36,443 nt of DNA. It comes from Paracoccaceae bacterium (GTDB lineage: Bacteria; Pseudomonadota; Alphaproteobacteria; Rhodobacterales; Rhodobacteraceae). This document shows positions 1 through 9,303 of this stretch, piece after piece; position 1 is the first letter of the stretch, and every line of letters starts with the position of its first letter. Under the pieces are notes generated by a model that saw nothing but the letters and a program-made list of their open reading frames with translations, ran no database searches and was not told where the DNA came from. The position numbers were made by a program, and so were the translations under genes. The stretch is taken from positions 1 through 36,443 of the forward strand of contig JAJUJF010000009.1 of the NCBI GenBank assembly GCA_029265455.1, in the 5' to 3' direction.

Positions 1-88
1 CCCATGGGCGGCCGGTTTCCCCGGCAGGGGTTCTTGACGCGGGGGCCGGGGCCTGAAACCGTCGCCGCTTCCGGACAGGGAGGAGCGC

Positions 89-2668
89 ATGCGTGTCGAG
101 GTCGAAGCCCCGGTGATCCGGCTGAGCGATTACCGTCCGCCGGCCTTCCTCGTTGACGAGGTATCGCTCGTCTTCCGCCTGGACCCTTCCGCGACGCGGG
201 TCCGGGCGCGCCTGTCCATGCGGCCGAACCCCGCGCGCGAGGACGGCCCGCACGACCTGCGCCTCGACGGCGAGGCGATGCGTCTCGTCTCCGCCGCGAT
301 CGACGGCACACCCGTTTCCGCGAATGCGCTCACGGTGGACGATACCGGGCTCACCGTCGCCGCCGCCCATGTACCGGAGGGCAGCTTCACCTGGGAATGC
401 GAGACCGAGATCGCGCCCGAAGCGAATACCGCGCTCGAAGGCCTCTATATGTCGAAGGGCATGTACTGCACCCAGTGCGAGGCCGAGGGTTTCCGCAAGA
501 TCACCTTCTATCCCGACCGGCCTGACGTGATGGCCCGTTTCCGGGTGAGGATCGAGGGGGACCTCCCGGTGCTGCTGTCGAACGGCAACCTGGTCGACGC
601 CGGCGAGGGCTGGGCGGAATGGGAGGATCCCTTCCCGAAACCCTCCTACCTCTTCGCGCTGGTCGCGGGCGACCTCGAGCATGTGAGCGATCGCTTCGTC
701 ACCGCCTCGGGCCGGGAGGTGGAACTGCGCATCTATGTGCGCGCCGGCGACGAGGGGCGCACCGCCTACGCGATGGATGCGCTGAAGCGCTCGATGCGCT
801 GGGACGAGGAAGTCTACGGCCGGGAATATGACCTCGACCTCTTCATGATCGTCGCGGTCGACGACTTCAACATGGGAGCGATGGAGAACAAGGGTCTCAA
901 CATCTTCAACTCGAAGTATGTTCTCGCCTCCCCCGAGACCGCGACCGACGCCGACTACAAGAACATCGAGGCGATCATCGCCCACGAGTATTTCCACAAC
1001 TGGACCGGCAACCGGATCACCTGCCGCGACTGGTTCCAGCTATCGCTGAAGGAGGGGCTCACGGTCTTCCGTGACCAGTGTTTCTCCGCCGATCAGCGAT
1101 CGGCCGGCGTGAAGCGCATCGAAGACGTCGCCCGCCTGCGCGGTCAGCAGTTCCGCGAGGACGCGGGCCCCCTCGCCCATCCGGTCAGGCCCCAGCAGTA
1201 TATCGAGATCAACAACTTCTACACGGCGACCGTCTACGAAAAGGGCGCCGAGGTCATCCGCATGCTCCACAGCCTCGTCGGGCCGGAGCTCTACCGCGAG
1301 GCCCTCAACCTCTATTTCGAGCGCCACGACGGCGAAGCCTGCACGATCGAGGACTGGCTGAAGGTGTTCGAGGACGTCTCGGGCCGCGACCTCTCGCAGT
1401 TCAAACGCTGGTACGAACAGGCCGGCACGCCGCGGCTCCGGGTGCGCGAGCAATGGGAGAACGGCCGCTACACCCTCACCCTCGCCCAGGAAACGCCACC
1501 CACCCCCGGCCAGCCGGAGAAGCTGCCCCTCGTGATTCCCGTCGCCTACGGGCTCCTTGCCCAGGACGGGCGCGAGCTGGCTTCCGGCCTGATCGAGTTC
1601 ACGGAAGCCGAGCAGAGCTTCACGTTCGACCTCCCCGAACGCCCGGTGCCCTCGCTGCTCCGCGGCTTCTCTGCGCCGGTGATCCTCGAACGCGAGGCCG
1701 CCGAGGGCGACCACGCCGTGCTTCTTGCGCATGATTCCGACCCCTTCAACCGCTGGGAGGCGGCGCGTGGCATGGCGCTGACGCTCCTTGCCCGGATGGC
1801 GGAGGATGAAACGGCCGAAGATCCCGCCTTCCTCGCCGGAATGCAGGCCGTGGCGGAGGATGCGGCGGCGGATCCGGCGTTCGCGGCCCTCACCCTCTCG
1901 CTTCCTTCCGAGGAGGAGGTCATCGCGCATGTCGCCGATGCCGGACGGGTGCCCGACCCCGATGCCATCCATCAGGCCCGCCGCGCCCTCGACCGGCGGC
2001 TGGCGGCGGCGCTCGGTCCGACCCTCGACTCGCTCTACCGCGAGAACGCCGTTCCCGGCCCCTACAGCCCCGATGCCGGGGCGGCGGGAAGGCGCGCGCT
2101 CAGGAACCGGGCGCTCGCGCTCCTCATGGCCCGCTCGCCGGATGCAGGCGAGGCCGAGCGCCAGTTCGAGACCGCCGAGAACATGACCGAGCGGATGGCC
2201 GCCCTCACCACCCTCGTCATCCATGACCGGGCGGAGGCCGCACTCGCGCGTTTCCACGGCGACTGGCGCCACGACCCCCTCGTCCTCGACAAATGGTTCG
2301 CGGTGCAGGCAACCTGCACCCCGCCTGCGCGCGCGGTGGAGACGGTCACGGCGCTTGCCCGGCACGAGGATTTCGACTGGCGGAACCCGAACCGCTTCCG
2401 CTCGCTGATCGGCGCCTTCGCCAGCGCCAATCCGGCGGGGCTGCACCGGCCGGATGGCGCGGGCTACCGGCTGGTGATCGACTGGCTCGCGCGGCTCGAT
2501 CCGGTCAACCCCCAGACCGCCGCCCGCATCGCCGCGAGCCTCGGGACATGGCGGTGGTTCGACCACGACCGGCAGGCGCTGATGCGGGGCGAGCTCGAGC
2601 GCCTCGCCGCGCTTCCCGGCCTTTCGCGCGACACCGGGGAAATCGTCGCGCGGCTGCTCGGGCAATAG
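89..2668 (+). CDS. pepN: Aminopeptidase N (M1 family zinc metallopeptidase)
   Basis: Cytosolic zinc aminopeptidase that removes N-terminal residues from peptides. The 859-residue length is close to the roughly 870 of E. coli PepN. The substrate-binding GAMEN motif is at residues 263-267, and the zinc site HEYFH at 299-303 (H299, E300, H303) is completed by E322 in the segment KEGLTVFRDQ. These positions lie within two residues of those I recall for E. coli PepN. The C-terminal half is the helical domain of this subfamily. The ATG has a good ribosome binding site (GGGAGGAG) six to seven bases upstream. It is followed 39 bases later by the DUF983 gene on the same strand. All catalytic residues are present, so the enzyme should be active. 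Confidence 0.97.
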   Translation: MRVEVEAPVIRLSDYRPPAFLVDEVSLVFRLDPSATRVRARLSMRPNPAREDGPHDLRLDGEAMRLVSAAIDGTPVSANALTVDDTGLTVAAAHVPEGSFTWECETEIAPEANTALEGLYMSKGMYCTQCEAEGFRKITFYPDRPDVMARFRVRIEGDLPVLLSNGNLVDAGEGWAEWEDPFPKPSYLFALVAGDLEHVSDRFVTASGREVELRIYVRAGDEGRTAYAMDALKRSMRWDEEVYGREYDLDLFMIVAVDDFNMGAMENKGLNIFNSKYVLASPETATDADYKNIEAIIAHEYFHNWTGNRITCRDWFQLSLKEGLTVFRDQCFSADQRSAGVKRIEDVARLRGQQFREDAGPLAHPVRPQQYIEINNFYTATVYEKGAEVIRMLHSLVGPELYREALNLYFERHDGEACTIEDWLKVFEDVSGRDLSQFKRWYEQAGTPRLRVREQWENGRYTLTLAQETPPTPGQPEKLPLVIPVAYGLLAQDGRELASGLIEFTEAEQSFTFDLPERPVPSLLRGFSAPVILEREAAEGDHAVLLAHDSDPFNRWEAARGMALTLLARMAEDETAEDPAFLAGMQAVAEDAAADPAFAALTLSLPSEEEVIAHVADAGRVPDPDAIHQARRALDRRLAAALGPTLDSLYRENAVPGPYSPDAGAAGRRALRNRALALLMARSPDAGEAERQFETAENMTERMAALTTLVIHDRAEAALARFHGDWRHDPLVLDKWFAVQATCTPPARAVETVTALARHEDFDWRNPNRFRSLIGAFASANPAGLHRPDGAGYRLVIDWLARLDPVNPQTAARIAASLGTWRWFDHDRQALMRGELERLAALPGLSRDTGEIVARLLGQ

Positions 2669-2707
2669 GCGGGAGGGGCTGCGCCCCGCCGCAGGGAGGA
2701 CATCGCG

Positions 2708-3082
2708 ATGACGACCCCACATCCGGCCCGCGACCTTGGCGAGGCCATGCGCCGCGGCCTGGCCAACCGCTGCCCGAACTGCGGAGAGGGGCGGATGTTC
2801 GACGGCTATCTCACCGTCGCCGGGAAATGCGCCGCATGCGGGGAGCCGCTCGGCGATTATCGCGCGGCCGACGGGCCGGCCTTCTTCACCATCTGCATCG
2901 TCGGGGCCCTGCTCGTGCCGATCCTCGGCTTCACCTTCGTGATCTTCCGGCCCGAGCCGCTGACGCTGGTCCTGATCGTCTCGGCGATCTCGGTGGTGCT
3001 GGCGCTCGTCCTGCTCCGGTTCGTGAAGGGCGCCTTCATCGGCTATCTCTGGGCGAAGCACGAGCGCGACCCCGGCGCCTGA
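2708..3082 (+). CDS. DUF983 family membrane protein with zinc ribbon
   Basis: A 124-residue protein of the DUF983 family, whose function is not established; members are frequent in alphaproteobacteria, sometimes near respiratory oxidase genes. Two CxxC pairs (C22/C25 and C41/C44) form a zinc-ribbon-like N-terminal domain. Two hydrophobic segments at about 59-80 and 86-105 are predicted membrane helices, so it is probably an inner-membrane protein with a cytosolic metal-binding head. A ribosome binding site (GGGAGGA) precedes the ATG. It lies 39 bases after pepN and may be cotranscribed with it, but nothing in the sequence links their functions. Confidence 0.85.
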   Translation: MTTPHPARDLGEAMRRGLANRCPNCGEGRMFDGYLTVAGKCAACGEPLGDYRAADGPAFFTICIVGALLVPILGFTFVIFRPEPLTLVLIVSAISVVLALVLLRFVKGAFIGYLWAKHERDPGA

Positions 3083-3099
3083 CCCCATCCCCGGCACTC

Positions 3100-3128
3100 T
3101 TGCCCCGTCCGGACGCCCCGGCTAGATG
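3100..3128 (+). promoter_or_regulatory. Candidate sigma-70 promoter for gatB
   Basis: TTGCCC at 3100-3105 and TAGATG at 3123-3128 are separated by exactly 17 bases and end 27 bases before the chosen gatB start. Matches to the -35 and -10 consensus are partial, and no transcript data are available. Confidence 0.4.
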
Positions 3129-3155
3129 GGGCGGGTGTTTTCCGCGAGGAGCCTC

Positions 3156-4640
3156 ATGGCCGAGCTTTCCTATCGCGAGCCCGATCCCAGGATCATCGCC
3201 GGCGCCACCGGCGACTGGGAACTCGTCATCGGGCTCGAGGTCCATGCCCAGGTGAAGTCGAAGGCGAAGCTCTTCTCCGGCGCCTCGACCGAATTCGGCG
3301 CCGAGCCCAACTCCAACGTCTCGCTCGTCGATGCGGCAATGCCGGGGATGCTTCCGGTCCTGAACGGCTTCTGCGTCGAGCAGGCGGTGCGTACCGGCCT
3401 CGGCCTCAAGGCGAAGATCAACCGCTTCTCGCGTTTCGACCGCAAGAACTACTTCTACCCCGACCTGCCGCAGGGCTACCAGATCAGCCAGCTCTACCAC
3501 CCGATCGTCGGCGAGGGCGAGGTGCTCGTGGACATGGAGCCCGGCATCGCCCGGCGCGTGCGGATCGAGCGCATCCATCTCGAACAGGATGCGGGCAAGC
3601 AGATCCATGATCTCGACCCGACACGCAGCCTCGTCGACCTCAACCGTACCGGCGTCGCGCTGATGGAGATCGTCTCCCGCCCGGACATCCGCGGCCCCGA
3701 GGAGGCGGCCGAATATGTCCGCAAGCTCCGCCAGATCATGCGCTATCTCGACACCTGCGACGGCAACATGCAGGAGGGCTCGCTCCGGGCCGACGTCAAC
3801 GTCTCGGTGCGCCCCAGGGGCTCGACCGAACTCGGCACCCGCTGCGAGATCAAGAACCTCAACTCGATGCGCTTCATCATGCAGGCGATCGAGGCCGAGG
3901 CGCGCCGCCAGATCGCCATCCTCGAGGACGGCGGCACGGTCGAGCAGGAGACCCGCCTCTTCGATCCCGCACGTGGCGAGACCCGCTCGATGCGCTCCAA
4001 GGAGGAGGCGCACGACTACCGCTATTTTCCCGACCCGGACCTCCTGCCGCTCGAACTCGAGGAGGAATGGATCGCGCGGATCGCGGCAAGCCTGCCCGAG
4101 CTTCCCGACGAAAAGAAGGCCCGGTTCGTCACCCAGTACGGCATGACCGAATACGACGCGGGCGTGCTTACCGCCGAACCCGCTTCCGCCGACTATTTCG
4201 AGGCGGTGGCGAAGGGCCGTGACGGCAAGCAGGCCGCGAACTGGGTGATCAACGAACTCTTCGGCCGGCTCAACAAGGAAGGCCGCGGCATCGAGGACAG
4301 CCCGATCAGGCCCGACCAGCTCGGCGGCCTTCTTGATCTGATCGCGAAAGGCGATATCTCCGGAAAGATCGCCAAGGACGTGTTCGAGATCCTCTGGACC
4401 GAAGGCGGCGACCCCGCGAGGATCGTCGAGGAACGCGGCCTGAAACAGGTGACCGACCTCGGCGCGATCGAGAAGGCCGTGGACGAGGTGATCGCTGCCA
4501 ACCCCGCCCAGGTCGAGAAGGCGCGCGGCAAGCCCTCGCTCGCTGGCTGGTTCGTCGGCCAGGTGATGAAGGCGACCGGCGGCCGCGCCAATCCGCAGGC
4601 GGTCAACGAGATCGTGCGGAAGAAACTCGGGATCGGCTAG
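3156..4640 (+). CDS. gatB: Aspartyl/glutamyl-tRNA(Asn/Gln) amidotransferase subunit B
   Basis: Subunit B of the GatCAB amidotransferase, which converts misacylated Glu-tRNA(Gln) and, where applicable, Asp-tRNA(Asn) to the amide forms, using ammonia from GatA. The hallmark N-terminal segment [12 protein letters not shown] (about 22-33) and the motif [17 protein letters not shown] identify the kinase-like catalytic half; the C-terminal part is the tail domain ending in IVRKKLGIG. The track ORF begins ten codons earlier, but I chose the ATG at 3156 (MAELSYRE, 494 residues) because GAGGAG lies just upstream and it fits the usual length. gatA and gatC are not in this window, so the subunits must be encoded elsewhere. 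Confidence 0.96.
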   Translation: MAELSYREPDPRIIAGATGDWELVIGLEVHAQVKSKAKLFSGASTEFGAEPNSNVSLVDAAMPGMLPVLNGFCVEQAVRTGLGLKAKINRFSRFDRKNYFYPDLPQGYQISQLYHPIVGEGEVLVDMEPGIARRVRIERIHLEQDAGKQIHDLDPTRSLVDLNRTGVALMEIVSRPDIRGPEEAAEYVRKLRQIMRYLDTCDGNMQEGSLRADVNVSVRPRGSTELGTRCEIKNLNSMRFIMQAIEAEARRQIAILEDGGTVEQETRLFDPARGETRSMRSKEEAHDYRYFPDPDLLPLELEEEWIARIAASLPELPDEKKARFVTQYGMTEYDAGVLTAEPASADYFEAVAKGRDGKQAANWVINELFGRLNKEGRGIEDSPIRPDQLGGLLDLIAKGDISGKIAKDVFEILWTEGGDPARIVEERGLKQVTDLGAIEKAVDEVIAANPAQVEKARGKPSLAGWFVGQVMKATGGRANPQAVNEIVRKKLGIG

Positions 4641-4715
4641 CGAGTTGCCGCGTTTTCCATGCCGGAAAGTCGTATGCACTTTCGCGGAAACGCCCGGACG
4701 ACAGGAGGGGTGCCG

Positions 4716-5237
4716 ATGGAATACGAATACCGCGTGGTTCCCGCCCCGAGGCGGCTCAGGAAGATCAAGGGCGTTCGCTCCACCCCCGAGCTTTTCGCGA
4801 CGACGCTGACCGATGCCATCAATGCCGAGGCGCGGCAGGGCTGGGAATATGTCCGCAGCGAATCGATGACGGCCGAAGGTCCCTCCGGCTGGCTGCGGCG
4901 CGGCCGGATCGTCGAGGAGACGATGATGATCTTCCGCCGCCCCCGCCCGTCGACGCCGCAGCTTCGCGGTGCCGGAGCGACGGAGCCGCTGCTCGCCCGC
5001 GCCCCCGCCGGTCACGACAGGACGCCGGAGTCCGCCGTTCCCCCTCTCTCGGGTGCCGGCAGGACCGCGGGACGCGAAGCCGCGCCCGCACCGGTCGTGC
5101 CTGGGGCGGAGCGCAACCGTCCTGCCGCCTCCGAGGCACGTGGAGATTCACTGCGTCCGGTGCCCGACGCCATGCGTTCCCGGACGCCGCCGCTGCTGCG
5201 GCCGGTGCCCCGGCACACGCCGGACGACAGGTCCTGA
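4716..5237 (+). CDS. DUF4177 domain protein with long disordered tail
   Basis: A 173-residue protein. The first 70 or so residues (MEYEYRVVPAP, with RQGWEYVRSES in the middle) resemble small DUF4177 proteins, a family without known function. The remaining 100 residues are rich in Pro, Arg, Ala and Ser with no clear fold, so they are likely disordered. The start at 4716 has AGGAGGGG upstream; the longer track start does not. It follows gatB by 75 bases and runs tail-to-tail with bolA, with only four bases between the stop codons. The base composition matches its neighbours. Confidence 0.75.
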   Translation: MEYEYRVVPAPRRLRKIKGVRSTPELFATTLTDAINAEARQGWEYVRSESMTAEGPSGWLRRGRIVEETMMIFRRPRPSTPQLRGAGATEPLLARAPAGHDRTPESAVPPLSGAGRTAGREAAPAPVVPGAERNRPAASEARGDSLRPVPDAMRSRTPPLLRPVPRHTPDDRS

Positions 5238-5241
5238 GACG

Positions 5242-5511
5242 TCAGCCGCCGCTGCCGCCGAGGTCGAGTTGAAGGGCATGCACCCGCTCCGCGAGTTCTT
5301 CGGCCAGGACCCTGTGCACGGCGCGCGCGCGTGCGAGCCGGTTCATCGCCCCGAGGCTCTCCGCGCGCATGACGACACGGAAATGCGTCTCCCCGCCCTC
5401 GCGCCAGCCGGCATGGCCGCGGTGCTTCTCGCTCTCGTCGATCACCTCGAGCCGGTCGGGCGCAAAGGCCGCCTCGAGCTTGGTCCGGATACGCTCGGCC
5501 ATTCCCGCCAT
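5242..5511 (-). CDS. bolA: BolA family protein
   Basis: A small BolA-like protein of 89 residues. The family works with monothiol glutaredoxins in iron-sulfur cluster handling and iron sensing, and some members affect cell shape. Diagnostic features are the N-terminal IRTKLEAAF, the HRGHAG segment (a family region with the conserved histidine) and THFRVVM, followed by the helix carrying RARAVHRVLAEEL. The track ORF is longer, but its first 25 residues are not BolA-like. The start could be the ATG at 5511 or the next one at 5502; neither has a strong Shine-Dalgarno sequence. It is divergent from the J-domain gene and shares a 95-base control region with it. Confidence 0.92.
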   Translation of the reverse strand: MAGMAERIRTKLEAAFAPDRLEVIDESEKHRGHAGWREGGETHFRVVMRAESLGAMNRLARARAVHRVLAEELAERVHALQLDLGGSGG

Positions 5512-5541
5512 CACATTCGTCTTTCCCTGCCGACGGCATCT

Positions 5542-5557
5542 TGGTTCCCAGGAACCA
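5542..5557. promoter_or_regulatory. Near-palindrome (possible operator) between bolA and the J-domain gene
   Basis: TGGTTCC CA GGAACCA is a perfect 7-base inverted repeat with a 2-base centre. It lies in the 95-base divergent intergenic region. A weak plus-strand promoter can be drawn around it: TTGGTT at 5541-5546, 16 bases, then TAAACT at 5563-5568, which would put the dyad between the -35 and -10 elements. It could bind a dimeric regulator of both genes; the identity of such a regulator is unknown. Confidence 0.4.
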
Positions 5558-5606
5558 GACACTAAACTACGTCGCTCGACTCGCAAGCCTGAGGTCCCGA
5601 ACGTCC

Positions 5607-6275
5607 ATGCAGCGCCGCTCGCCCTTCGACTTCGACATTTCCGTCTCCGCGGACAAGCGCCGCCGCGCGCGTGGCCGCGGCATGTCGGGCGCGGTGGAAA
5701 CCTCCTCGCGCCAGTGCGACAAGCCGGGCTGCGGCAGACCCGGGAAGTTCCGCGCCCCGAAATCGCCCGACCTGCTTGACGAGTACTGGTGGTTCTGCCT
5801 CGACCACGTGCGCGAGTACAACCAGAAGTGGAACTTCTTCGAGGGCTGTTCCGACGAGGAGCTCGAGCGCCAGTTTGCCGCAGACCGGGTCTGGGAGCGC
5901 CCGACCCGGCCCTTCCGGGACAGCATCCGCAGCGCCGGCTATTCTCCCCATGCCGAGGGCCGCGCCTGGGCGCGGTTCGGCCTTGACGATCCGCTGGACC
6001 TCCTCGGCGAAAAGGCCACGCTCAACCCCGGCCGCGACGGGCGGGCGGCCTCGGTGCGGCCCGAGCGCCGGCTGCCGCCCACGGAACGGCGGGCACTCGA
6101 CATCCTCGACGCCCGCGACCTTACGACCAAGTCCGAGATCCGCAAGCAGTACAAGACCCTCGTCAAGGATCTCCATCCCGACATGAACGGCGGCAGCCGC
6201 GCTGACGAGGCACGGCTGGCGGAGGTGGTCTGGGCCTGGGAGCAGATCAAGGCGAGCCGCAGTTTCCCCGACTGA
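5607..6275 (+). CDS. J-domain protein with N-terminal zinc-finger-like motif
   Basis: A 222-residue co-chaperone-like protein. The C-terminal 60 residues form a J-domain, with the essential HPD tripeptide at 190-192 (KDLHPDMNGG) preceded by the helix IRKQYKTLV; this would stimulate an Hsp70 such as DnaK. The N-terminal part has C37-x4-C42 and a downstream C64-x2-H67 in YWWFCLDHVREYN, which could bind zinc. The G/F-rich and CxxCxGxG regions of true DnaJ are missing, so it is a type III J protein. I chose MQRRSPFDFD as the start because it matches homologues I remember; the ribosome binding site is weak. Its place between bolA and cobS is, from memory, common in Rhodobacter relatives, but its client is unknown. 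Confidence 0.85.
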   Translation: MQRRSPFDFDISVSADKRRRARGRGMSGAVETSSRQCDKPGCGRPGKFRAPKSPDLLDEYWWFCLDHVREYNQKWNFFEGCSDEELERQFAADRVWERPTRPFRDSIRSAGYSPHAEGRAWARFGLDDPLDLLGEKATLNPGRDGRAASVRPERRLPPTERRALDILDARDLTTKSEIRKQYKTLVKDLHPDMNGGSRADEARLAEVVWAWEQIKASRSFPD

Positions 6276-6306
6276 GCGGCGCGCGTCAAGCCGCCCGCGC
6301 GCGTCG

Positions 6307-6338
6307 GGGAATGCGCCGCGATCCCGGCGCACGTTCCC
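6307..6338. other. Imperfect hairpin between the J-domain gene and cobS
   Basis: GGGAA and GCGCCG pair with CGGCGC and TTCCC around a 6-base loop, with a small internal bulge (T against ACG). It lies about 30 bases after the J-domain stop codon. No T-run follows, so it may be a rho-assisted or stability hairpin rather than an intrinsic terminator. The rest of the 177-base gap shows no riboswitch I can recognise. Confidence 0.3.
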
Positions 6339-6452
6339 GTGTGGAGCCGCGCGCCTGCACATTCCGCGGGGCCGCCGCCTTGCGCGGCACCACCTTTTGC
6401 GACACATAACCCGTGATCCCGCCCCAAGGGGGCAAAGCTTGGAGTTTGACCG

Positions 6453-7439
6453 ATGCCCGACGGCGCGCTGGAGATGCCCGCGGAACCTACGGTGACCTAT
6501 TCGGTGCGCGAACTTTTCGGCATCGACACCGACATGACCGTGAAGGGCTTCGCCGAAGCCAGCGAGCGCGTGCCCGATATCGATCCCACCTACCGCTTCG
6601 ACCCGGACACCACGCGCGCGATCCTTGCCGGCTTTGCCTTTAACCGCCGCGTGATGATCCAGGGTTATCACGGCACCGGCAAGTCCACCCATATCGAACA
6701 GGTGGCTGCCCGGCTCAACTGGCCCTGCGTGCGCGTCAACCTCGACAGCCACATCAGCCGGATCGACCTCCTCGGCAAGGACGCGATCCGCATCCGCGAC
6801 GGCAAGCAGGTGACGGAGTTCCAGGAAGGCATCCTGCCCTGGTGCCTGCGCAATCCTGTCGCGATCTGTTTCGACGAATACGATGCCGGCCGCCCGGACG
6901 TGATGTTCGTGATCCAGCGCGTGCTCGAGACCGACGGCAAGCTCACCCTTCTCGACCAGAACCGGGTGATCCGGCCCCATCCCTATTTCCGCCTCTTCGC
7001 CACCGCCAACACCATCGGCCTTGGCGACACCACCGGCCTCTACCACGGTACCCAGCAGATCAACCAGGGCCAGATGGACCGCTGGTCGATGGTGGTGACG
7101 CTGAACTACCTGCCCCATGATGCCGAAGCCGAGATCGTGCTCGCGAAATACCCCGAATACGACACGGAGGAAGGGCGCAAGATCGTCTCGCGCATGGTGA
7201 CGGTGGCCGACCTGACGCGTGCGGCCTTCATGAACGGCGATCTCTCGACGGTGATGAGCCCGCGCACGGTCCTCGCCTGGGCCGAGAACACGCGGATCTT
7301 CGGCGACATCGGCTTCGCCTTCCGCCTCACCTTCCTCAACAAATGCGACGAGCTCGAGCGCCAGACCGTCGCCGAATTCTATCAGCGCTGCTTCGACAAG
7401 GAACTGCCCGAGAGCGCGGTAAGCATGAGCCTCGGCTGA
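6453..7439 (+). CDS. cobS: Cobaltochelatase subunit CobS (AAA+ ATPase)
   Basis: ATPase subunit of the aerobic cobaltochelatase CobNST, which inserts Co2+ into hydrogenobyrinic acid a,c-diamide in the oxygen-dependent cobalamin pathway. It is a MoxR-like AAA+ protein of 328 residues. Walker A is GYHGTGKST at 71-79 and Walker B is [10 protein letters not shown], with D141 and E142. The segment [17 protein letters not shown] is highly typical of CobS. A GGAG lies nine bases before the ATG. cobT begins one base after the cobS stop, so the two are cotranscribed. cobN is not in the window. Some bacteria use CobS/CobT-like pairs for other purposes, but the close CobS-type sequence makes cobalamin synthesis the best call. 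Confidence 0.95.
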   Translation: MPDGALEMPAEPTVTYSVRELFGIDTDMTVKGFAEASERVPDIDPTYRFDPDTTRAILAGFAFNRRVMIQGYHGTGKSTHIEQVAARLNWPCVRVNLDSHISRIDLLGKDAIRIRDGKQVTEFQEGILPWCLRNPVAICFDEYDAGRPDVMFVIQRVLETDGKLTLLDQNRVIRPHPYFRLFATANTIGLGDTTGLYHGTQQINQGQMDRWSMVVTLNYLPHDAEAEIVLAKYPEYDTEEGRKIVSRMVTVADLTRAAFMNGDLSTVMSPRTVLAWAENTRIFGDIGFAFRLTFLNKCDELERQTVAEFYQRCFDKELPESAVSMSLG

Positions 7440-7440
7440 C

Positions 7441-9303
7441 GTGGCGAAGCCCTCCGACAACCCTGCCGACCCGTTCAAGAAGGCGCTGGCCGAGACGACC
7501 AAGGCCATGGCGAACGAGCCCGAGCTCGAGGTCGCGTTTTCGGTCGATCCGCCGGGCGTCTCCAACCGGACGATGCGGCTGCCGCAGATCACGCGACGGA
7601 TGACGCGCGAGGAGGTCCTGCTCGCGCGCGGCACCGCCGACGCCTACGCGCTGCGCCTGCGCTACCACGACGACGCCACCCACCGCCGCTACGCCCCCCG
7701 GGGCGAGACCGCGGCCCAGCTCTTCGAGGCGATGGAAACCGCGCGCTGCGAGGCGCGAGGCGCGCGCGCGATGCCGGGCACCGCCGGCAACATCGACGCG
7801 CGCATCGCCCACGAGGCCCTTCGCCTCGGCTACGGCGAGATCACCGATCCCGACAAGGTGCCGCTCGCTGCCGCTGTCGGCTATCTCGTCCGCCAGCGCG
7901 CGACCGGGCGGCCGCTGCCCGCACCGGCGCAGAACCTGCTCGATCTTGTCCGGGACCGGCTGGAAGCAACCGGCGGCGGTTTCGAAGATATCGGTGCGCT
8001 GCTCGACGACCAGCGCGCCTTCGCCCGTTTCGCCCGCCAGGTCATCGAGGATCTCGGCTTCGGCGAGCAGCTCGGCGACGATCCCGACACGGACGACGTC
8101 GAGACCGAGGACGAGGACGAGACCGACGACAGCGACGGCGATTCCGAGGAGCAGCCGGGCGACGAGAGCCAGCCCTCCGGCAACCAGCAGATGCTGCAGG
8201 AGGCGGCGATGGGGGGCGAGCCCGATCCCTCCTTCACCGAGCAGGTCGAGGCCGAGATCGACGCCGACGCCGACGAGGTCGAGACCGACGAGGCCGAGGT
8301 CACCGAACGCGCGCCCCCGCCCCATTCCGAGGCCGATCCCGAATACCGGGTCTACACGACGAAATTCGACGAGGAGGTGCGGGCCGAGGATCTCGCCGAT
8401 CCCGCCGAGCTCGACCGGCTGCGCCTCTATCTCGACCAGCAGCTCGAGCCGCTGAAGGGCGCGGTCGCGCGCCTTGCCAACCGGTTGCAGCGCCGCCTCC
8501 AGGCCCAGCAGAACCGTGCCTGGGAATTCGACCGCGAGGAAGGTACGCTCGACGCCGGCCGCCTCGCCCGCGTCGTCGCGAACCCGATGACGCCGCTCTC
8601 CTTCAAGATCGAGCGCGATACCGAGTTCCGCGACACCGTGGTGACGCTCCTGATCGACAACTCCGGCTCGATGCGCGGCCGGCCGATCTCGATCGCGGCG
8701 ATCTGCGCCGACGTGATGGCGCGCACGCTCGAGCGCTGCCAGGTCAAGGTCGAGATCCTCGGCTTCACCACCCGCGCGTGGAAGGGCGGGCAGTCGCGCG
8801 AGGCGTGGCTTGCCGAGGGCCGGCCGCCACGGCCGGGCAGGCTCAACGATCTCCGCCACATCATCTACAAGCCCGCCGACGCGCCGTGGCGGCGGGCACG
8901 GGCAAGCCTCGGCCTGATGATGAAGGAAGGCCTTCTCAAGGAGAATATCGACGGCGAGGCCCTCGAATGGGCGCATCGGCGGCTCCAGAACCGCCCCGAG
9001 TCGCGCCGCATCCTGATGGTGATCTCCGACGGGGCGCCGGTCGATGACTCCACGCTCTCGGTCAATCCGGCCACCTTCCTCGAGAAGCATCTCCGCGATG
9101 TCATCGCGATGATCGAGCGCCGCCGCGCGGTCGAGCTCATCGCCATCGGCATCGGCCACGACGTGACCCGGTACTATTCCCGCGCCGTCACCATCACCGA
9201 TGTCGAGCAGCTCGCCGGCGCCATGACCGAGCAGCTGGCCGCCCTCTTCGACAACGATCCTGTCCGTGTGACCCGCACCGCCCGGCAACGCCTGCGCGCC
9301 TGA
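7441..9303 (+). CDS. cobT: Cobaltochelatase subunit CobT (VWA domain)
   Basis: Partner of CobS in the CobNST cobaltochelatase. CobS and CobT form a two-tier ring complex that resembles the ChlI/ChlD parts of magnesium chelatase. The 620-residue protein has an N-terminal helical domain, a strongly acidic linker at about 210-290 rich in Asp and Glu, and a C-terminal von Willebrand A domain with the metal-adhesion motif DNSGS at 406-410. It starts with GTG, one base after the cobS stop codon, which suggests translational coupling. All key features are intact. A 305-base gap follows before the next gene. Confidence 0.95.
   Translation: MAKPSDNPADPFKKALAETTKAMANEPELEVAFSVDPPGVSNRTMRLPQITRRMTREEVLLARGTADAYALRLRYHDDATHRRYAPRGETAAQLFEAMETARCEARGARAMPGTAGNIDARIAHEALRLGYGEITDPDKVPLAAAVGYLVRQRATGRPLPAPAQNLLDLVRDRLEATGGGFEDIGALLDDQRAFARFARQVIEDLGFGEQLGDDPDTDDVETEDEDETDDSDGDSEEQPGDESQPSGNQQMLQEAAMGGEPDPSFTEQVEAEIDADADEVETDEAEVTERAPPPHSEADPEYRVYTTKFDEEVRAEDLADPAELDRLRLYLDQQLEPLKGAVARLANRLQRRLQAQQNRAWEFDREEGTLDAGRLARVVANPMTPLSFKIERDTEFRDTVVTLLIDNSGSMRGRPISIAAICADVMARTLERCQVKVEILGFTTRAWKGGQSREAWLAEGRPPRPGRLNDLRHIIYKPADAPWRRARASLGLMMKEGLLKENIDGEALEWAHRRLQNRPESRRILMVISDGAPVDDSTLSVNPATFLEKHLRDVIAMIERRRAVELIAIGIGHDVTRYYSRAVTITDVEQLAGAMTEQLAALFDNDPVRVTRTARQRLRA

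Noticed and set aside
1040-3097. 685-codon minus-strand ORF opposite pepN and the DUF983 gene
   Set aside because: Antisense shadow of verified genes; composition typical of reverse-strand translation of GC-rich codons.
6276-6452. Possible cobalamin riboswitch before cobS
   Set aside because: I looked for the conserved B12-box sequence and the multi-stem layout and found neither; the gap is also too short for a full riboswitch.
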